Assembly (NCBI GenBank): GCA_039185015.1
Contig: JBCDAU010000020.1
Span: 30,842 to 94,841, forward strand
DNA: 64,000 nt
Source: JBCBSZ01 sp039185015
GTDB taxonomy: Bacteria > Actinomycetota > Acidimicrobiia > Acidimicrobiales > Poriferisodalaceae
Reading direction: 5' to 3'
Under the pieces are notes generated by a model, which was not told the DNA's origin, did no database searches, and was given only the letters and a program-made list of their open reading frames with translations. Shown here one piece after another: positions 33,459 to 41,129 of this stretch. How positions within the stretch are numbered: the stretch's first letter is position 1; every line of letters starts with the position of its first letter. The position numbers were made by a program, and so were the translations under genes.

Positions 33459-34712
33459 TCAGCCGGCCACGGCGAGGTGGACCCAGGTCCGCCCCGGCGT
33501 CAGCTCGATGTGCTCGCCACCCGCGTCGGTGAACGTCGTGACCGACCGCAGCGTCGGGCGCGTCCACGTCGCCTCGATCGCCACGCCGCCGGTGAGGATC
33601 GTCGCCGTCCCGGTGCCCACCATCGCCGCCTCCGGGACGACGGACCCCGCGCCGTCGACCAGCCCGGACGGCAGGTACGGCACGCGCTGCACGATGACGT
33701 TGTCGGTCGTGATCACCGGACCGACCGTCGTCGGATGCGGCGTCCCGCCGAGCCATCGCTCCCACTGCGCGCCGTTCCACCGCCAGGTGACCGTGGAGGA
33801 TCCCGCCACGACGTCGAACGCCTCGACCACCGCGCCGACCGCGGTGGTTCCAGGCGCGCGGTAGGCGAACAGCGGCGCCGGAGCGACGCCGCCGAGCTCG
33901 CCGCGCAACGAGTCGACGTCGGTCATCAGGTCGTGCGGCGCCCGACGTGTCCGGTCCCGCCAGTACGGCGCCTGGGACGTACCCCGGTCGATCACGGGCT
34001 GCTCGCGCAGCAGCGCAGCGAACACCCGGTTCGCCCCGGACCACGACAGCATCGGCTCGCCCAGCGAGCCGAGGATCCCGATGTCGGTCGAGCGGAATGA
34101 GCGGACCGGTCCGACCGGTGCCGCGGTCGAGTGGAAGACCGCGGCGAACCGCGTCGTGCCGCCCTCGACCAGCTCCTCGTAGACCACGTCGGCCTCGATC
34201 AGCCCGGCCTGGGGCCGTGCGGCCACCGAGTTGTCGATCTTCACCACCAGCGCCGGCCGTTCGGGGACCGCAGGGTCGGACGCGATGCCGGTGAGCGGTG
34301 CGACGTCATCGGCGAGCGCGGGAGGCGGATCGGCGACCGGAGGCACGACCTCCTCGTCTGGATCGAGGCGACCGAGCTGGCCCCGGTAGAGCAGCTCGAC
34401 GAGCTCGGGGTCGGACAGGGGCGGGGCCGACGGCGGCTCCGGGACGAGCACCGGCCTGGACGGCGCCGGCGCGTCGGCGGTGGTGGTCGTCGGGTCGGGC
34501 GACACGGTCGTCGGGGTCACCGCGGCCAGCGCCCGCCCGGCGAGGTCGCCGGCGCGACGGGACGGCAACAGCACCGGAGCGGTCGGATCGGGGGCCTCGC
34601 CCACGCCTCCGATTCCCAGCTCGGTCGACGGGGACGAGGTGGGCCCGGGCAGGACGAGCAGCGCGACGACGCCGACGGCGCCGAGCACGACGATCGCCCA
34701 GGCCACACGCAT
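33459..34712 (-). CDS. DUF3048 domain protein, membrane-anchored
   Basis: 417-residue protein with an N-terminal signal anchor (VAWAIVVLGAVGVVALLVLP), a long Pro/Thr-rich linker and two DUF3048 halves. The first half has PLTGI, ALVVKIDNSVAARPQAGLIEADVVYEE and GGTTRFAAVFHS, then GPVRSFRSTDIGI; the second has VTWRWNGAQWERW and a C-terminal ELTPGRTWV strand. YerB of Bacillus is the best known relative. Function is not established; the domain is predicted to act outside the cell. It is convergent with the DUF1116 gene and divergent from the MFS gene at 34802. Confidence 0.85.
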   Translation of the reverse strand: MRVAWAIVVLGAVGVVALLVLPGPTSSPSTELGIGGVGEAPDPTAPVLLPSRRAGDLAGRALAAVTPTTVSPDPTTTTADAPAPSRPVLVPEPPSAPPLSDPELVELLYRGQLGRLDPDEEVVPPVADPPPALADDVAPLTGIASDPAVPERPALVVKIDNSVAARPQAGLIEADVVYEELVEGGTTRFAAVFHSTAAPVGPVRSFRSTDIGILGSLGEPMLSWSGANRVFAALLREQPVIDRGTSQAPYWRDRTRRAPHDLMTDVDSLRGELGGVAPAPLFAYRAPGTTAVGAVVEAFDVVAGSSTVTWRWNGAQWERWLGGTPHPTTVGPVITTDNVIVQRVPYLPSGLVDGAGSVVPEAAMVGTGTATILTGGVAIEATWTRPTLRSVTTFTDAGGEHIELTPGRTWVHLAVAG

Positions 34713-34801
34713 CGGGAGCCACCGTACGGCGCAGGACGGGCTCGGCCCGGTCGGGACCGACCGGACGGCGGGCCCACCGGACGGCCGTACGCTCGGCGGC
34801 C

Positions 34802-35992
34802 GTGCCCGAGGTCCGTCCGCCGCTGTGGTTCATCTTCTCGATCACGGTGACCGGCGTGATGGCCAACTCGATGATCACGCCGAACATCCCGGACGTGCTC
34901 GCCGATCTCGATCAGCCCGACTCGCGGGCGGGACTGCTCGTCGCGGTGAGCCCGCTGCCCGGGGTCGTCATGGCGCCGGTCATCGGGGTGCTCGCCGACC
35001 GGCTCGGCCGCCGGCGCGTGCTGTTGCCCTGCCTCGTCCTCTTCGGCGTGTTCGCGATCGTCGCTGCGCTCGCACCGACGTTCGAGACCCTGCTGGCCGC
35101 TCGCTTCTTCCAGGGCGTCGGCGGTGCCGGGCTGATCAACCTCGCCGTGGTCCTGATCGGCGATCACTGGGATGGCGCGGACCGGACCAGGCTGATCGGA
35201 CGCAACAGCGCCGTGCTGACCGTCGGGCTCGCGACGCTTCCGCTGCTCGCCGGCACGATCGCCGAAGTGAGCAGCTGGCGCTGGTCGCTCGCGGTCGCGG
35301 CGGTGTCGCTGCTCGTCGCCGCGATCGGACTCCGCTGCCTGCCCGACGTCCGACCGACGACTCGCCGCTCGCTCGGCGACCAGGTGCGAGGGGCGAGCGC
35401 CGTGCTCCGCACCCCTGCGCTGCTCGCCGTGCTCGTCACCGGCTTCCTGCTGTTCGTCGTCATCTTCGGCCTGTTCCTCACGACGTTGCCGGTGCACCTG
35501 GAGGAGGAGTTCGGCCTCGGCCCTGCGGCGCGGGGGCTGATCGTCTCGGTCCCGGCGATCGGCGCGACCCTCGTGTCCTTCAACGCCGGCCGGATCCGGC
35601 AGCGGGCATCCATCCGGCTCGTGCTGGTCTGCTCGGCCGGGCTGGTCTCGGTCGCCGCGCTGGGCATCGGTCTCGCCTCGACCCTCATCGTCGTGATCGT
35701 GGCGGCGATCGCCTACGGTGCGGGCGAGGGCGCGGCGATCCCCACGCTGCAGGACGTGACCGCCTCCGCTCCGCCACCCGAGCAACGGGCCGCCGTCGTC
35801 GCCGTCTGGGTGTCGTCGGTCCGACTCGGCCAGGCGGTCGGCCCGGTCACGGCGGCGTGGGCGTTCGCCGCGACCTCCACCTCGACCACGATGGTCCTCG
35901 GGGCGGCCCTGTTCGGGGTCGTCGGGCTGGTGTTCGCGTTCGGCCCGATCGACGACGACGTCATCGCCGACCGGCGCACCCGAGCGGGGTAG
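34802..35992 (+). CDS. MFS transporter
   Basis: Twelve-TM major facilitator of 396 residues. TM1 is WFIFSITVTGVMANSMITPNIPDVLADL; the loop 2-3 motif A reads GVLADRLGRRRVLLP; TM4-5 has RFFQGVGGAGLINLAVVLIGD, as in DHA1 drug exporters. The central loop contains RPTTRRSLGDQVRGASAV. The start is GTG 34802, just after the conserved point where the shadow frame ends. Intact motif A suggests proton-coupled efflux; the substrate is unknown. It is divergent from DUF3048 and 38 bases before the nitroreductase-like gene, with which it may be co-transcribed. Confidence 0.87.
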   Translation: MPEVRPPLWFIFSITVTGVMANSMITPNIPDVLADLDQPDSRAGLLVAVSPLPGVVMAPVIGVLADRLGRRRVLLPCLVLFGVFAIVAALAPTFETLLAARFFQGVGGAGLINLAVVLIGDHWDGADRTRLIGRNSAVLTVGLATLPLLAGTIAEVSSWRWSLAVAAVSLLVAAIGLRCLPDVRPTTRRSLGDQVRGASAVLRTPALLAVLVTGFLLFVVIFGLFLTTLPVHLEEEFGLGPAARGLIVSVPAIGATLVSFNAGRIRQRASIRLVLVCSAGLVSVAALGIGLASTLIVVIVAAIAYGAGEGAAIPTLQDVTASAPPPEQRAAVVAVWVSSVRLGQAVGPVTAAWAFAATSTSTTMVLGAALFGVVGLVFAFGPIDDDVIADRRTRAG

Positions 35993-36030
35993 GTCACGGA
36001 CCCCTCCGCGGATGCGCCAGACTCGACCAC

Positions 36031-36645
36031 ATGGACATCGAGTTCTGGGTCGACCCCATATGACCGTGGTGCTGGGTGACGGCCCGTTGGGTCGTCGACG
36101 AGGTGCAACCAGCCCGTGATCTCAACATCACGTGGCAGCCGATCAGCCTGCTGTTCAAGAACGAGCCGGCGGAGGACTCCGACTACTTCGCTCCGGTGAA
36201 GTTCACCCACGACCTGCTCCGGGTCATGGAAGCGGTCCGTGCGGGTGAGGGTGACGAGCCGATCGGGAAGCTCTATTGGGAGTACGGACGTCGGATCCAC
36301 CACGACCGCGATCGCGGGTTCGATCCGGCGGACGCGCTCGAGGCCGTGGGTCTGGACCGTGCCTACGCCAAGGCCGCCGACGACGAGCGGTGGGACACCG
36401 AGATCCGCACCAGGATGGATGCCGGCCTCGCGCTGACCGGCGACGACGTCGGGACGCCGATCATCGGCTTCGCCGATCGCCACGGTGACCAGCAGGCCTA
36501 CTTCGGGCCCGTGATCACCCGCGTGCCGCCGACCGAGGACGCGCTCGCGATGTGGGACGCGCTCGTGGCGATGATGAACGTCCAGGGGTTCTGGGAGCTC
36601 AAGCGGACCCGCACCATGGGTCCGGAGTTCGGGGACCGCCCCTGA
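36031..36645 (+). CDS. Mycothiol-dependent nitroreductase family (DsbA-like) protein, candidate selenoprotein with in-frame TGA
   Basis: Rv2466c-like, DsbA-fold protein. From ATG 36031 the frame reads MDIEFWVDPI, then TGA at 36061, then PWCWVTARWVVDEV and on to 36645 without another stop. The family has DPxCPWCW at this place, so the TGA is exactly at the first redox Cys, giving UPWC if read as selenocysteine (residue 11 of 204). WQPISLLFKNE, IGKLYWEYGRRIHHDRD and the C-terminal GPVITRVPP segment fit the family. A 9-base-pair hairpin follows the TGA at a distance fitting bacterial SECIS elements. A frame starting at GTG 36076 would lose the active site. The alternatives are a TGC-to-TGA sequencing error or a dead gene; no sel genes are in the window to decide. 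Confidence 0.75.
36061..36097 (+). promoter_or_regulatory. In-frame TGA plus SECIS-like stem-loop
   Basis: TGA at 36061-36063 is followed, after 13 bases, by a stem of nine pairs (36077-36085 with 36089-36097, including one G-U and one closing U-G pair) with a GTT loop at 36086-36088. The loop begins 22 bases after the TGA and starts with G. Bacterial SECIS elements are reported to have an apical loop about 16-37 bases from the UGA, a short upper stem and a G among the first loop bases, so this one fits. Such hairpins are common in 70% GC DNA, so alone it is weak. Confidence 0.5.
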
Positions 36646-36667
36646 CACACCCCGCGGCGAGGCTGGC

Positions 36668-37798
36668 GTGGTGAGCTGGCCCATCGTGCTGTTCGATCTC
36701 GACGGCACCATCACCGACCCGACGCCGGGCTTCACGGCGTCGATCACCCACGCCCTCGAGACGGTCGGCGTCGGTCGGGTCGACGAGACGACGCTGCGCG
36801 CCATGATCGGCCCGCCCCTCCAGGAGGGGTTGGCCGGCGCCGGCGTCCCGCCCGACCGGATCGATGAGGCCATCGACGCCTACCGGGAGCGGTACGGCGC
36901 CGGGGCGATGCACGATGCGCCGCTCCACGACGGCATCGTCGAGGTGCTCACCGAGCTGGTGCGCACCGGCCGCGTCATCGGGCTGGCGACGTCGAAGCCG
37001 TGGGTCTACGCCGAGCAGATCCTCGAGCGCATCGATCTGCGCGACCGCTTCACCGTGGTCGGTGGTGCGGAGCTCGACGGCACCAGACGAGCCAAGGCCG
37101 ACGTCATCGAGTGGACGCTCGCCGAGCTCGGTGGTCCTGCCCCCTCCGACGTCGTGCTCGTCGGAGATCGACGCCAGGACGTCGACGGTGCGCGGGCGAA
37201 CGGCATCGCCGTCATCGGGGTCACGTGGGGCTTCGCGGTCGACGGCGAGCTCGACGGTGCCGACGTCGTCGTCCACCACGCGGCCGGGCTCACGGACGCG
37301 CTCGGCCTCACTGCCGCCGGTGAGCGTCACCGCCGCGCGGCACGGGTGCTCATCGTCGACGATGCCGACCGCGTGCTGCTGCTCCGATGGGAGCCGCGAG
37401 ACACCGGCCCGGCCTGGCTGGTGCCCGGTGGCGGCATCGAGCCCGGCGAGACGGTCGTCGAGGCGGCCAGGCGAGAGCTCGCCGAGGAGATCGGCCTGAC
37501 CGGCGTCGAGGTCGGCCCCACCGTGCTCACCCGGCAGTGGACGACGCCCCCCGGCCACCGGCACCGCAGCCAACGCGAGTCGTGGCGACTGGTCCGGGTG
37601 ACGAACTACCGCCCGCCGCCGGTCGAGCAGCTCCCCGAAGCGGTCGTGGAGGGGATCACCGAGACCCGCTGGGTGACGATGGACGAGCTCGAGGCGACCA
37701 TCGGCGAGTCCGCCCCGGAGATGGTCGAACCGATCCGGTCGATCGTGCGCGACGGGGTCCCGGACCGCCCGTTCGGGCTGAACGCCCTGCTCACCTGA
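36668..37798 (+). CDS. HAD hydrolase-Nudix hydrolase fusion
   Basis: 376 residues with two domains. The HAD phosphatase domain (about 1-215) has the nucleophile motif VLFDLDGTITDP, ATSKPWVYAEQIL (motif II), KADVIEWTL (motif III Lys) and VVLVGDRRQDVDGARANG (motif IV), as in Gph/phosphoglycolate-phosphatase-like enzymes. The Nudix domain (about 225-376) has the full box GGIEPGETVVEAARRELAEE followed by IGL, with WLVPGG before it. A fused phosphatase and pyrophosphatase suggests two-step hydrolysis of a nucleotide or its derivative, such as NTP to NMP then nucleoside, or cleaning up a damaged metabolite. The start is GTG 36668 (a second GTG follows). Confidence 0.88.
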   Translation: MVSWPIVLFDLDGTITDPTPGFTASITHALETVGVGRVDETTLRAMIGPPLQEGLAGAGVPPDRIDEAIDAYRERYGAGAMHDAPLHDGIVEVLTELVRTGRVIGLATSKPWVYAEQILERIDLRDRFTVVGGAELDGTRRAKADVIEWTLAELGGPAPSDVVLVGDRRQDVDGARANGIAVIGVTWGFAVDGELDGADVVVHHAAGLTDALGLTAAGERHRRAARVLIVDDADRVLLLRWEPRDTGPAWLVPGGGIEPGETVVEAARRELAEEIGLTGVEVGPTVLTRQWTTPPGHRHRSQRESWRLVRVTNYRPPPVEQLPEAVVEGITETRWVTMDELEATIGESAPEMVEPIRSIVRDGVPDRPFGLNALLT

Positions 37799-37912
37799 CA
37801 CCGGTCCTCCAGTTCTGGTGACCTTCGTCACATTCTGTTTCAGTTTGTTGACGATTCCGCTACCTTGGCTTCACACCAACCACGGGCGTGGGCACGACCA
37901 CGTGGGGGACCA

Positions 37913-38233
37913 ATGGCTGAGATCGCAGACGGTGGGCCGCTGACGGGCAGCACCGTGCTCGACGCGAAGGGAAATCGACTCGGACGGATCCGCGGGCTCA
38001 CCTGGGATCCCGAACGCAAGTCACACGACTGGGTGGTCGTCCGCCCCGGGTGGTTCCGCCGCAGTCGTGCGGTGCCACTGCGGCGTTCGTACCGGACGGA
38101 GGGTGGCGATCTGGTGATCGCCCACGACGCGGACCAGGTCCGCTCCGCTCCGCCGCTGCCGTCGCCCCGGCTCGACGGCCAGGTCCGTCGCCGGCTCCAG
38201 ATCCACTACGGAGTCCCGGACCCGGCCTACTAG
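37913..38233 (+). CDS. PRC-barrel-like small protein
   Basis: 106 residues. LTGSTVLDAKGNRLGRIRGLTWDPERKSHDWVVVRPG is a PRC-barrel-type opening (x-V-xDxxGxxxGxV...), then a second strand pair RAVPLRRSYRTEGGDLVIAHDADQVRSAPPL. No other domain is present. Members are small beta-barrel modules that bind proteins or RNA; the role here is unknown. The start is ATG 37913; the GTGGGGGACC upstream gives a weak ribosome site. It is preceded by a locally AT-rich stretch (37815-37865) and followed by a strong hairpin, so it is probably a single-gene transcript. Confidence 0.75.
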   Translation: MAEIADGGPLTGSTVLDAKGNRLGRIRGLTWDPERKSHDWVVVRPGWFRRSRAVPLRRSYRTEGGDLVIAHDADQVRSAPPLPSPRLDGQVRRRLQIHYGVPDPAY

Positions 38234-38281
38234 CTGTCTCGACCGACCGGCAGCGTGGCCGGATCGGAACGAGGACACCTG

Positions 38282-38318
38282 AAGAGCCGGTCGGTCGCTC
38301 GTCGGCCGACCGGCTCTT
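38282..38318 (+). terminator. Strong hairpin terminator
   Basis: Perfect 13-base stem AAGAGCCGGTCGG (38282-38294) with CCGACCGGCTCTT (38306-38318) and an 11-base loop, 48 bases after the PRC-barrel stop. The last TT of the stem is the start of the -35 box of the MerR promoter, so the two elements abut exactly. Confidence 0.75.
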
Positions 38319-38347
38319 GACTCTCCCCCGAGGGGAGGGTCGAAGCT
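38317..38347 (+). promoter_or_regulatory. MerR-type promoter with palindromic 19-base spacer
   Basis: -35 TTGACT (38317-38322), then 19 bases, then GAAGCT (38342-38347) as a -10-like element. The spacer holds the near-perfect inverted repeat GAC-t-CTCCCC / GGGGAG-g-GTC (38319-38341) around a three-base centre. An over-long 19-base spacer with a central dyad is the hallmark of MerR-activated promoters, and this one sits right before the MerR gene at 38355, so autoregulation is likely. Confidence 0.75.
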
Positions 38348-38354
38348 CATCGAC

Positions 38355-39233
38355 ATGACCGAGCCCGATCCGCTCATGTCCATCGGGATGTTCTCTCGTG
38401 CGTCCCTGGTCTCGATCAAGGCGCTGCGCGCCTACCACGACCAGGGACTGCTCATCCCGGCCGAGATCGACCCTGACACCGGCTACCGCTCGTATCGGGT
38501 GTCGCAGCTGGCCGACGCGCAGATCATCAAGCGACTTCGTGACCTCGACGTACCGCTGCGCGACGTCGCCGAGGTGATGTCGGCCCGTGACCCGCGCATC
38601 ACCCGCAAGGTGATCACCGAGCACGCCACCGAGATGCAACGTCGGCTCGACGACGTGACCCGCATCGTCGAGGAACTGCAGCGGGCGGTCGAGATCCCGA
38701 CGATCCACACGCCGGTCCACGTCCGCGTCGAACCGCCGGTCGACATCCTCGCGGTCACCGGCTCGGTCGAGGACCCCGAGGGGTACGCCGATTTCCTCGG
38801 GGCGGCCTACGCCCAGCTCTGGGCGGGGCTCGGTGAGACGGGCCTGGAGCTCGCCGGCCCCAGCGGCGCGCTGTACCCCGGCGAGGTCCGGGGCGAGCCG
38901 GAGGAGATCACCGCGTTCCTCCCCGTCGGGCTCCTCGGCGGCGGCGCACCGTCGCTGCCGGCCGGCCTGGCCGTCGAGCGGCTGCCCTCGGTCACCGCCG
39001 CCGTCATGACCCACGTCGGCAGCTACGACAGCTGCGGCGAGACCTACCGCCAGCTCGGCGCTTGGGTCGCCCAGCACGCAGAATCCGCCGCCGAACCCGT
39101 GCGCGAGCTCTATGTCGTCAGCGTCGACCCGGCGACCGGCGGGCTGCTTCCCGACGACCAACTCCGCACCGAGATCGTCTGGCCCATCGCACCGGGCTCG
39201 CACCCGACCACCGACCACCAGGGGGAGACATGA
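38355..39233 (+). CDS. MerR family regulator with GyrI-like effector domain
   Basis: 292 residues. The N-terminal MerR winged helix (about 8-80) has MFSRASLVSIKALRAYHDQGLL and GYRSYRVSQLADAQIIKRLRDLDVP; a coiled-coil dimer helix follows (TEHATEMQRRLDDVTRIVEEL); the C-terminal part (about 130-290) is a GyrI/BmrR-like multidrug-binding domain (VHVRVEPPVDILAVTG ... VMTHVGSYDSCGETYRQLGAWV). It should bend its 19-base-spacer promoter on binding a small cation or hydrophobic compound. The stop overlaps the VOC gene start (ATGA), so the operon includes the glyoxalase-like and perhaps the sulfotransferase gene. Confidence 0.9.
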   Translation: MTEPDPLMSIGMFSRASLVSIKALRAYHDQGLLIPAEIDPDTGYRSYRVSQLADAQIIKRLRDLDVPLRDVAEVMSARDPRITRKVITEHATEMQRRLDDVTRIVEELQRAVEIPTIHTPVHVRVEPPVDILAVTGSVEDPEGYADFLGAAYAQLWAGLGETGLELAGPSGALYPGEVRGEPEEITAFLPVGLLGGGAPSLPAGLAVERLPSVTAAVMTHVGSYDSCGETYRQLGAWVAQHAESAAEPVRELYVVSVDPATGGLLPDDQLRTEIVWPIAPGSHPTTDHQGET

Positions 39234-39598
39234 CCCTCGGCATCGCTGCCATCACCTTCGACTGCACCGACGCCCTCGCCGTCGCCCGCTTCTGGTCGGC
39301 TGCGCTCGACCGCCCGATCGACGAGGGCCAACCAGCCCCCAGCCCGTTCTTCGCCTCGATCGGCCGCGACGGCGACCCCGAGGGTCGCCCGGCGATGCTG
39401 TTCATCGCCGTCCCGGAGGGGAAGGAGACGAAGAACCGCGTCCATCTCGACCTCGCCGCGTCCGATCGGGCCGCCGAGGTGGACCGCCTCCTCGAGCTCG
39501 GGGCGACCCGTCTCCACGACAAGGACGAGTGGGGCATGAGCTGGACGACCCTCGCCGACCCCGAGGGCAACGAGCTCTGCGTGGCCCAGCACGCATAG
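39230..39598 (+). CDS. Glyoxalase/VOC-like protein
   Basis: 122-residue VOC-superfamily protein. ITFDCTDALAVARFWSAALDRPI is the first beta-alpha module; MLFIAVPEGKETKNRVHLDLAASDRAAEVDRLLELGA follows; LADPEGNELCVA closes the second module. His and Glu positions are kept (HLDLA, GNELC). It may bind or degrade a small compound, for example as a resistance protein. The start is ATG 39230 overlapping the MerR stop, so it is likely the target of that regulator. Confidence 0.85.
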   Translation: MTLGIAAITFDCTDALAVARFWSAALDRPIDEGQPAPSPFFASIGRDGDPEGRPAMLFIAVPEGKETKNRVHLDLAASDRAAEVDRLLELGATRLHDKDEWGMSWTTLADPEGNELCVAQHA

Positions 39599-39608
39599 CC
39601 TCGCCACC

Positions 39609-40502
39609 GTGCGGGTGGAGCCACCGACCGAGCGGTTCCAGACGGCCGTCGAGGACAGCGACCGGTGGCGCCACGTCGAGCTACGCCCGGACGACATCGT
39701 CATCAGCACACCGCCGAAGTCGGGCACGACGTGGACGCAGGGCATCGTGCGCTCGTTGCTGTGGCCGCAGGGCGATGCGCCCGACCGCCTCGGCGCCCTC
39801 AGCCCATGGCCCGACGTGCGGGCGATTCCCATCGACGACATGCGCTCGCTGATGGAGGCCGCCACACATCGCCGCTTCTTCAAGACGCACTCCCCCGCCG
39901 ATGCGGTGCCGTGGTGCGACGAGCTCCGCTACGTCGCCGTGTACCGAGCCGCTCCCGACGCGCTCGTCTCCTGGGGCAACCATCGAGCCGACATGCTCCC
40001 CGCCGTCGTCCGCCTGCTCAACGCCGACGCAACCGCCCACGGGCTCGAACCACTGAACGAGACCTGGGACGGCGACTACGACGCTCTCCTCGAGGAGTGG
40101 CTGGTGGTGTGCAACCCATACACGCACCTCACGTCATGGTGGGCACGCCGGAACCGGCCAAACGTCCTACTCCTGCACTACGCGGACATGACCGAGGACC
40201 TCGGTCGCGAGATGCGTCGCCTCGCCGACTTCCTCGACATCGAGGTGCCGGTGGCGTCCTGGGACTCGGCCATCGAGCGGTCGACGCTCGAGGCCATGCG
40301 CGAGAGCGCGAGGAGCGAAGGGACCGCCGGTGCGTTCACGCAGGGACCGGACAGCTTCTTCTACCGGGGAGGTCTCGGCCGCGGTGCGCAGCTGCTGACC
40401 GACGACCAGCTGCGACGAGTCGACGAGGCCGGCCGGGCGACACTCGACGCGGAGGCGCACGCGTGGCTCGAGGGTGGCTCGGCGAGTGGCGTGGCGGTCT
40501 GA
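39609..40502 (+). CDS. Sulfotransferase domain protein
   Basis: 297 residues. The PAPS 5'-phosphosulfate loop is TPPKSGTTWTQ at about 36-46 and the 3'-phosphate part includes VAVYRAAPDALVSWGNH; FFKTHSPADAVPW contributes the catalytic His (KTHSP). C-terminal SIERSTLEAMRE-like and FFYRGGLGRGAQL fit cytosolic sulfotransferases (PF00685), though the usual RKG is not exact. It would transfer sulfate from PAPS to an alcohol or phenol of unknown identity. It begins 10 bases after the VOC gene, so it may share the MerR transcript. Confidence 0.87.
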   Translation: MRVEPPTERFQTAVEDSDRWRHVELRPDDIVISTPPKSGTTWTQGIVRSLLWPQGDAPDRLGALSPWPDVRAIPIDDMRSLMEAATHRRFFKTHSPADAVPWCDELRYVAVYRAAPDALVSWGNHRADMLPAVVRLLNADATAHGLEPLNETWDGDYDALLEEWLVVCNPYTHLTSWWARRNRPNVLLLHYADMTEDLGREMRRLADFLDIEVPVASWDSAIERSTLEAMRESARSEGTAGAFTQGPDSFFYRGGLGRGAQLLTDDQLRRVDEAGRATLDAEAHAWLEGGSASGVAV

Positions 40503-40505
40503 TCG

Positions 40506-40859
40506 TCAGAGGTTCTGACCGACCCGGAGCAGGTTGCCGCTGGGGTCGGTGACCCTGAACTCCCGCATCCCCCAGGGCTGGTCGAGCAACGCCTCCACCC
40601 CGGGCGTGCCGTCGAGCGCAGCGTGCCAGGCTGCTGCGTCCTGTACGTGGAAGTAGCCGGCCGCGGCGTTCGCCTCCGGATCCAGCCCATTCACCGCTGC
40701 GAGGTGGAGCACCTCCTCGCCACGGTGGCGAACCCAGGCGTAGCCGGCGTCGAAGGCCTCGACCTCGAACCCGAGCCCCTCGTAGAACCCGACGGCGGCG
40801 GCCATGTCGGAGACGGGAAAGATGATCTTGGTCACGATCCGCTCACTCGGGAGGGCCAT
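40506..40859 (-). CDS. VOC family protein
   Basis: 117-residue glyoxalase-fold protein. IVTKIIFPVSDMAAAVGFYEGLGFEVEAFDAGYAWVRH is the first module, then AAGYFHVQDAAAWHAALDGTPGVEALLDQPWGMREFRVTDPSGNLLRVGQNL, the second, with the GNLLR ending. The usual metal ligands are only partly kept (FHV, REFRV). It resembles bleomycin-resistance-like proteins that bind ligands without catalysis. It is convergent with the sulfotransferase gene and divergent from the antitoxin gene. Confidence 0.85.
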   Translation of the reverse strand: MALPSERIVTKIIFPVSDMAAAVGFYEGLGFEVEAFDAGYAWVRHRGEEVLHLAAVNGLDPEANAAAGYFHVQDAAAWHAALDGTPGVEALLDQPWGMREFRVTDPSGNLLRVGQNL

Positions 40860-40900
40860 ATCCGCAAGCTACTGCGCTGCATCCTGGGCAAGCTGCCGGG

Positions 40901-41125
40901 ATGGAGCGCATCAGCATCGACGTGCCCGACGAACTCGCCGCTCAGATCCTCGCCGTCGACCTTGACGTCTCCCGCATCTGCGAGGAAGCGCTTGGAGTCG
41001 CGCTCACGTCGCAGCGCGTCGAGCACTGGCTCCACTCGCTGGCCAACCTGCCGCCACTGGCGGTCTCCGCCGACGCAGTCGAGGACGCCGTCGCCGCAGC
41101 GAAGGACAACCTCGAGGGCCGCTGA
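40901..41125 (+). CDS. CcdA/CopG-like antitoxin
   Basis: 74 residues. MERISIDVPDELAAQIL and DVSRICEEALGVAL are a ribbon-helix-helix DNA-binding start (beta strand then two helices) followed by a helical toxin-neutralising tail ending AAAKDNLEGR. It is the first gene of a pair with a PIN-domain toxin whose coding frame starts right after this stop. It probably binds its own promoter with the toxin. Confidence 0.8.
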   Translation: MERISIDVPDELAAQILAVDLDVSRICEEALGVALTSQRVEHWLHSLANLPPLAVSADAVEDAVAAAKDNLEGR

Positions 41126-41129
41126 GCCG

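Noticed and set aside
36076..36645. Starting the nitroreductase-like protein at GTG 36076
   Set aside because: This removes the first strand and the whole CPWC active site; the in-frame upstream part from 36031 matches the family.
37848..37866. TTGACG and TACCTT as a promoter for the PRC-barrel gene
   Set aside because: They are only 7 bases apart; the AT-rich stretch may hold a promoter but I cannot define it.
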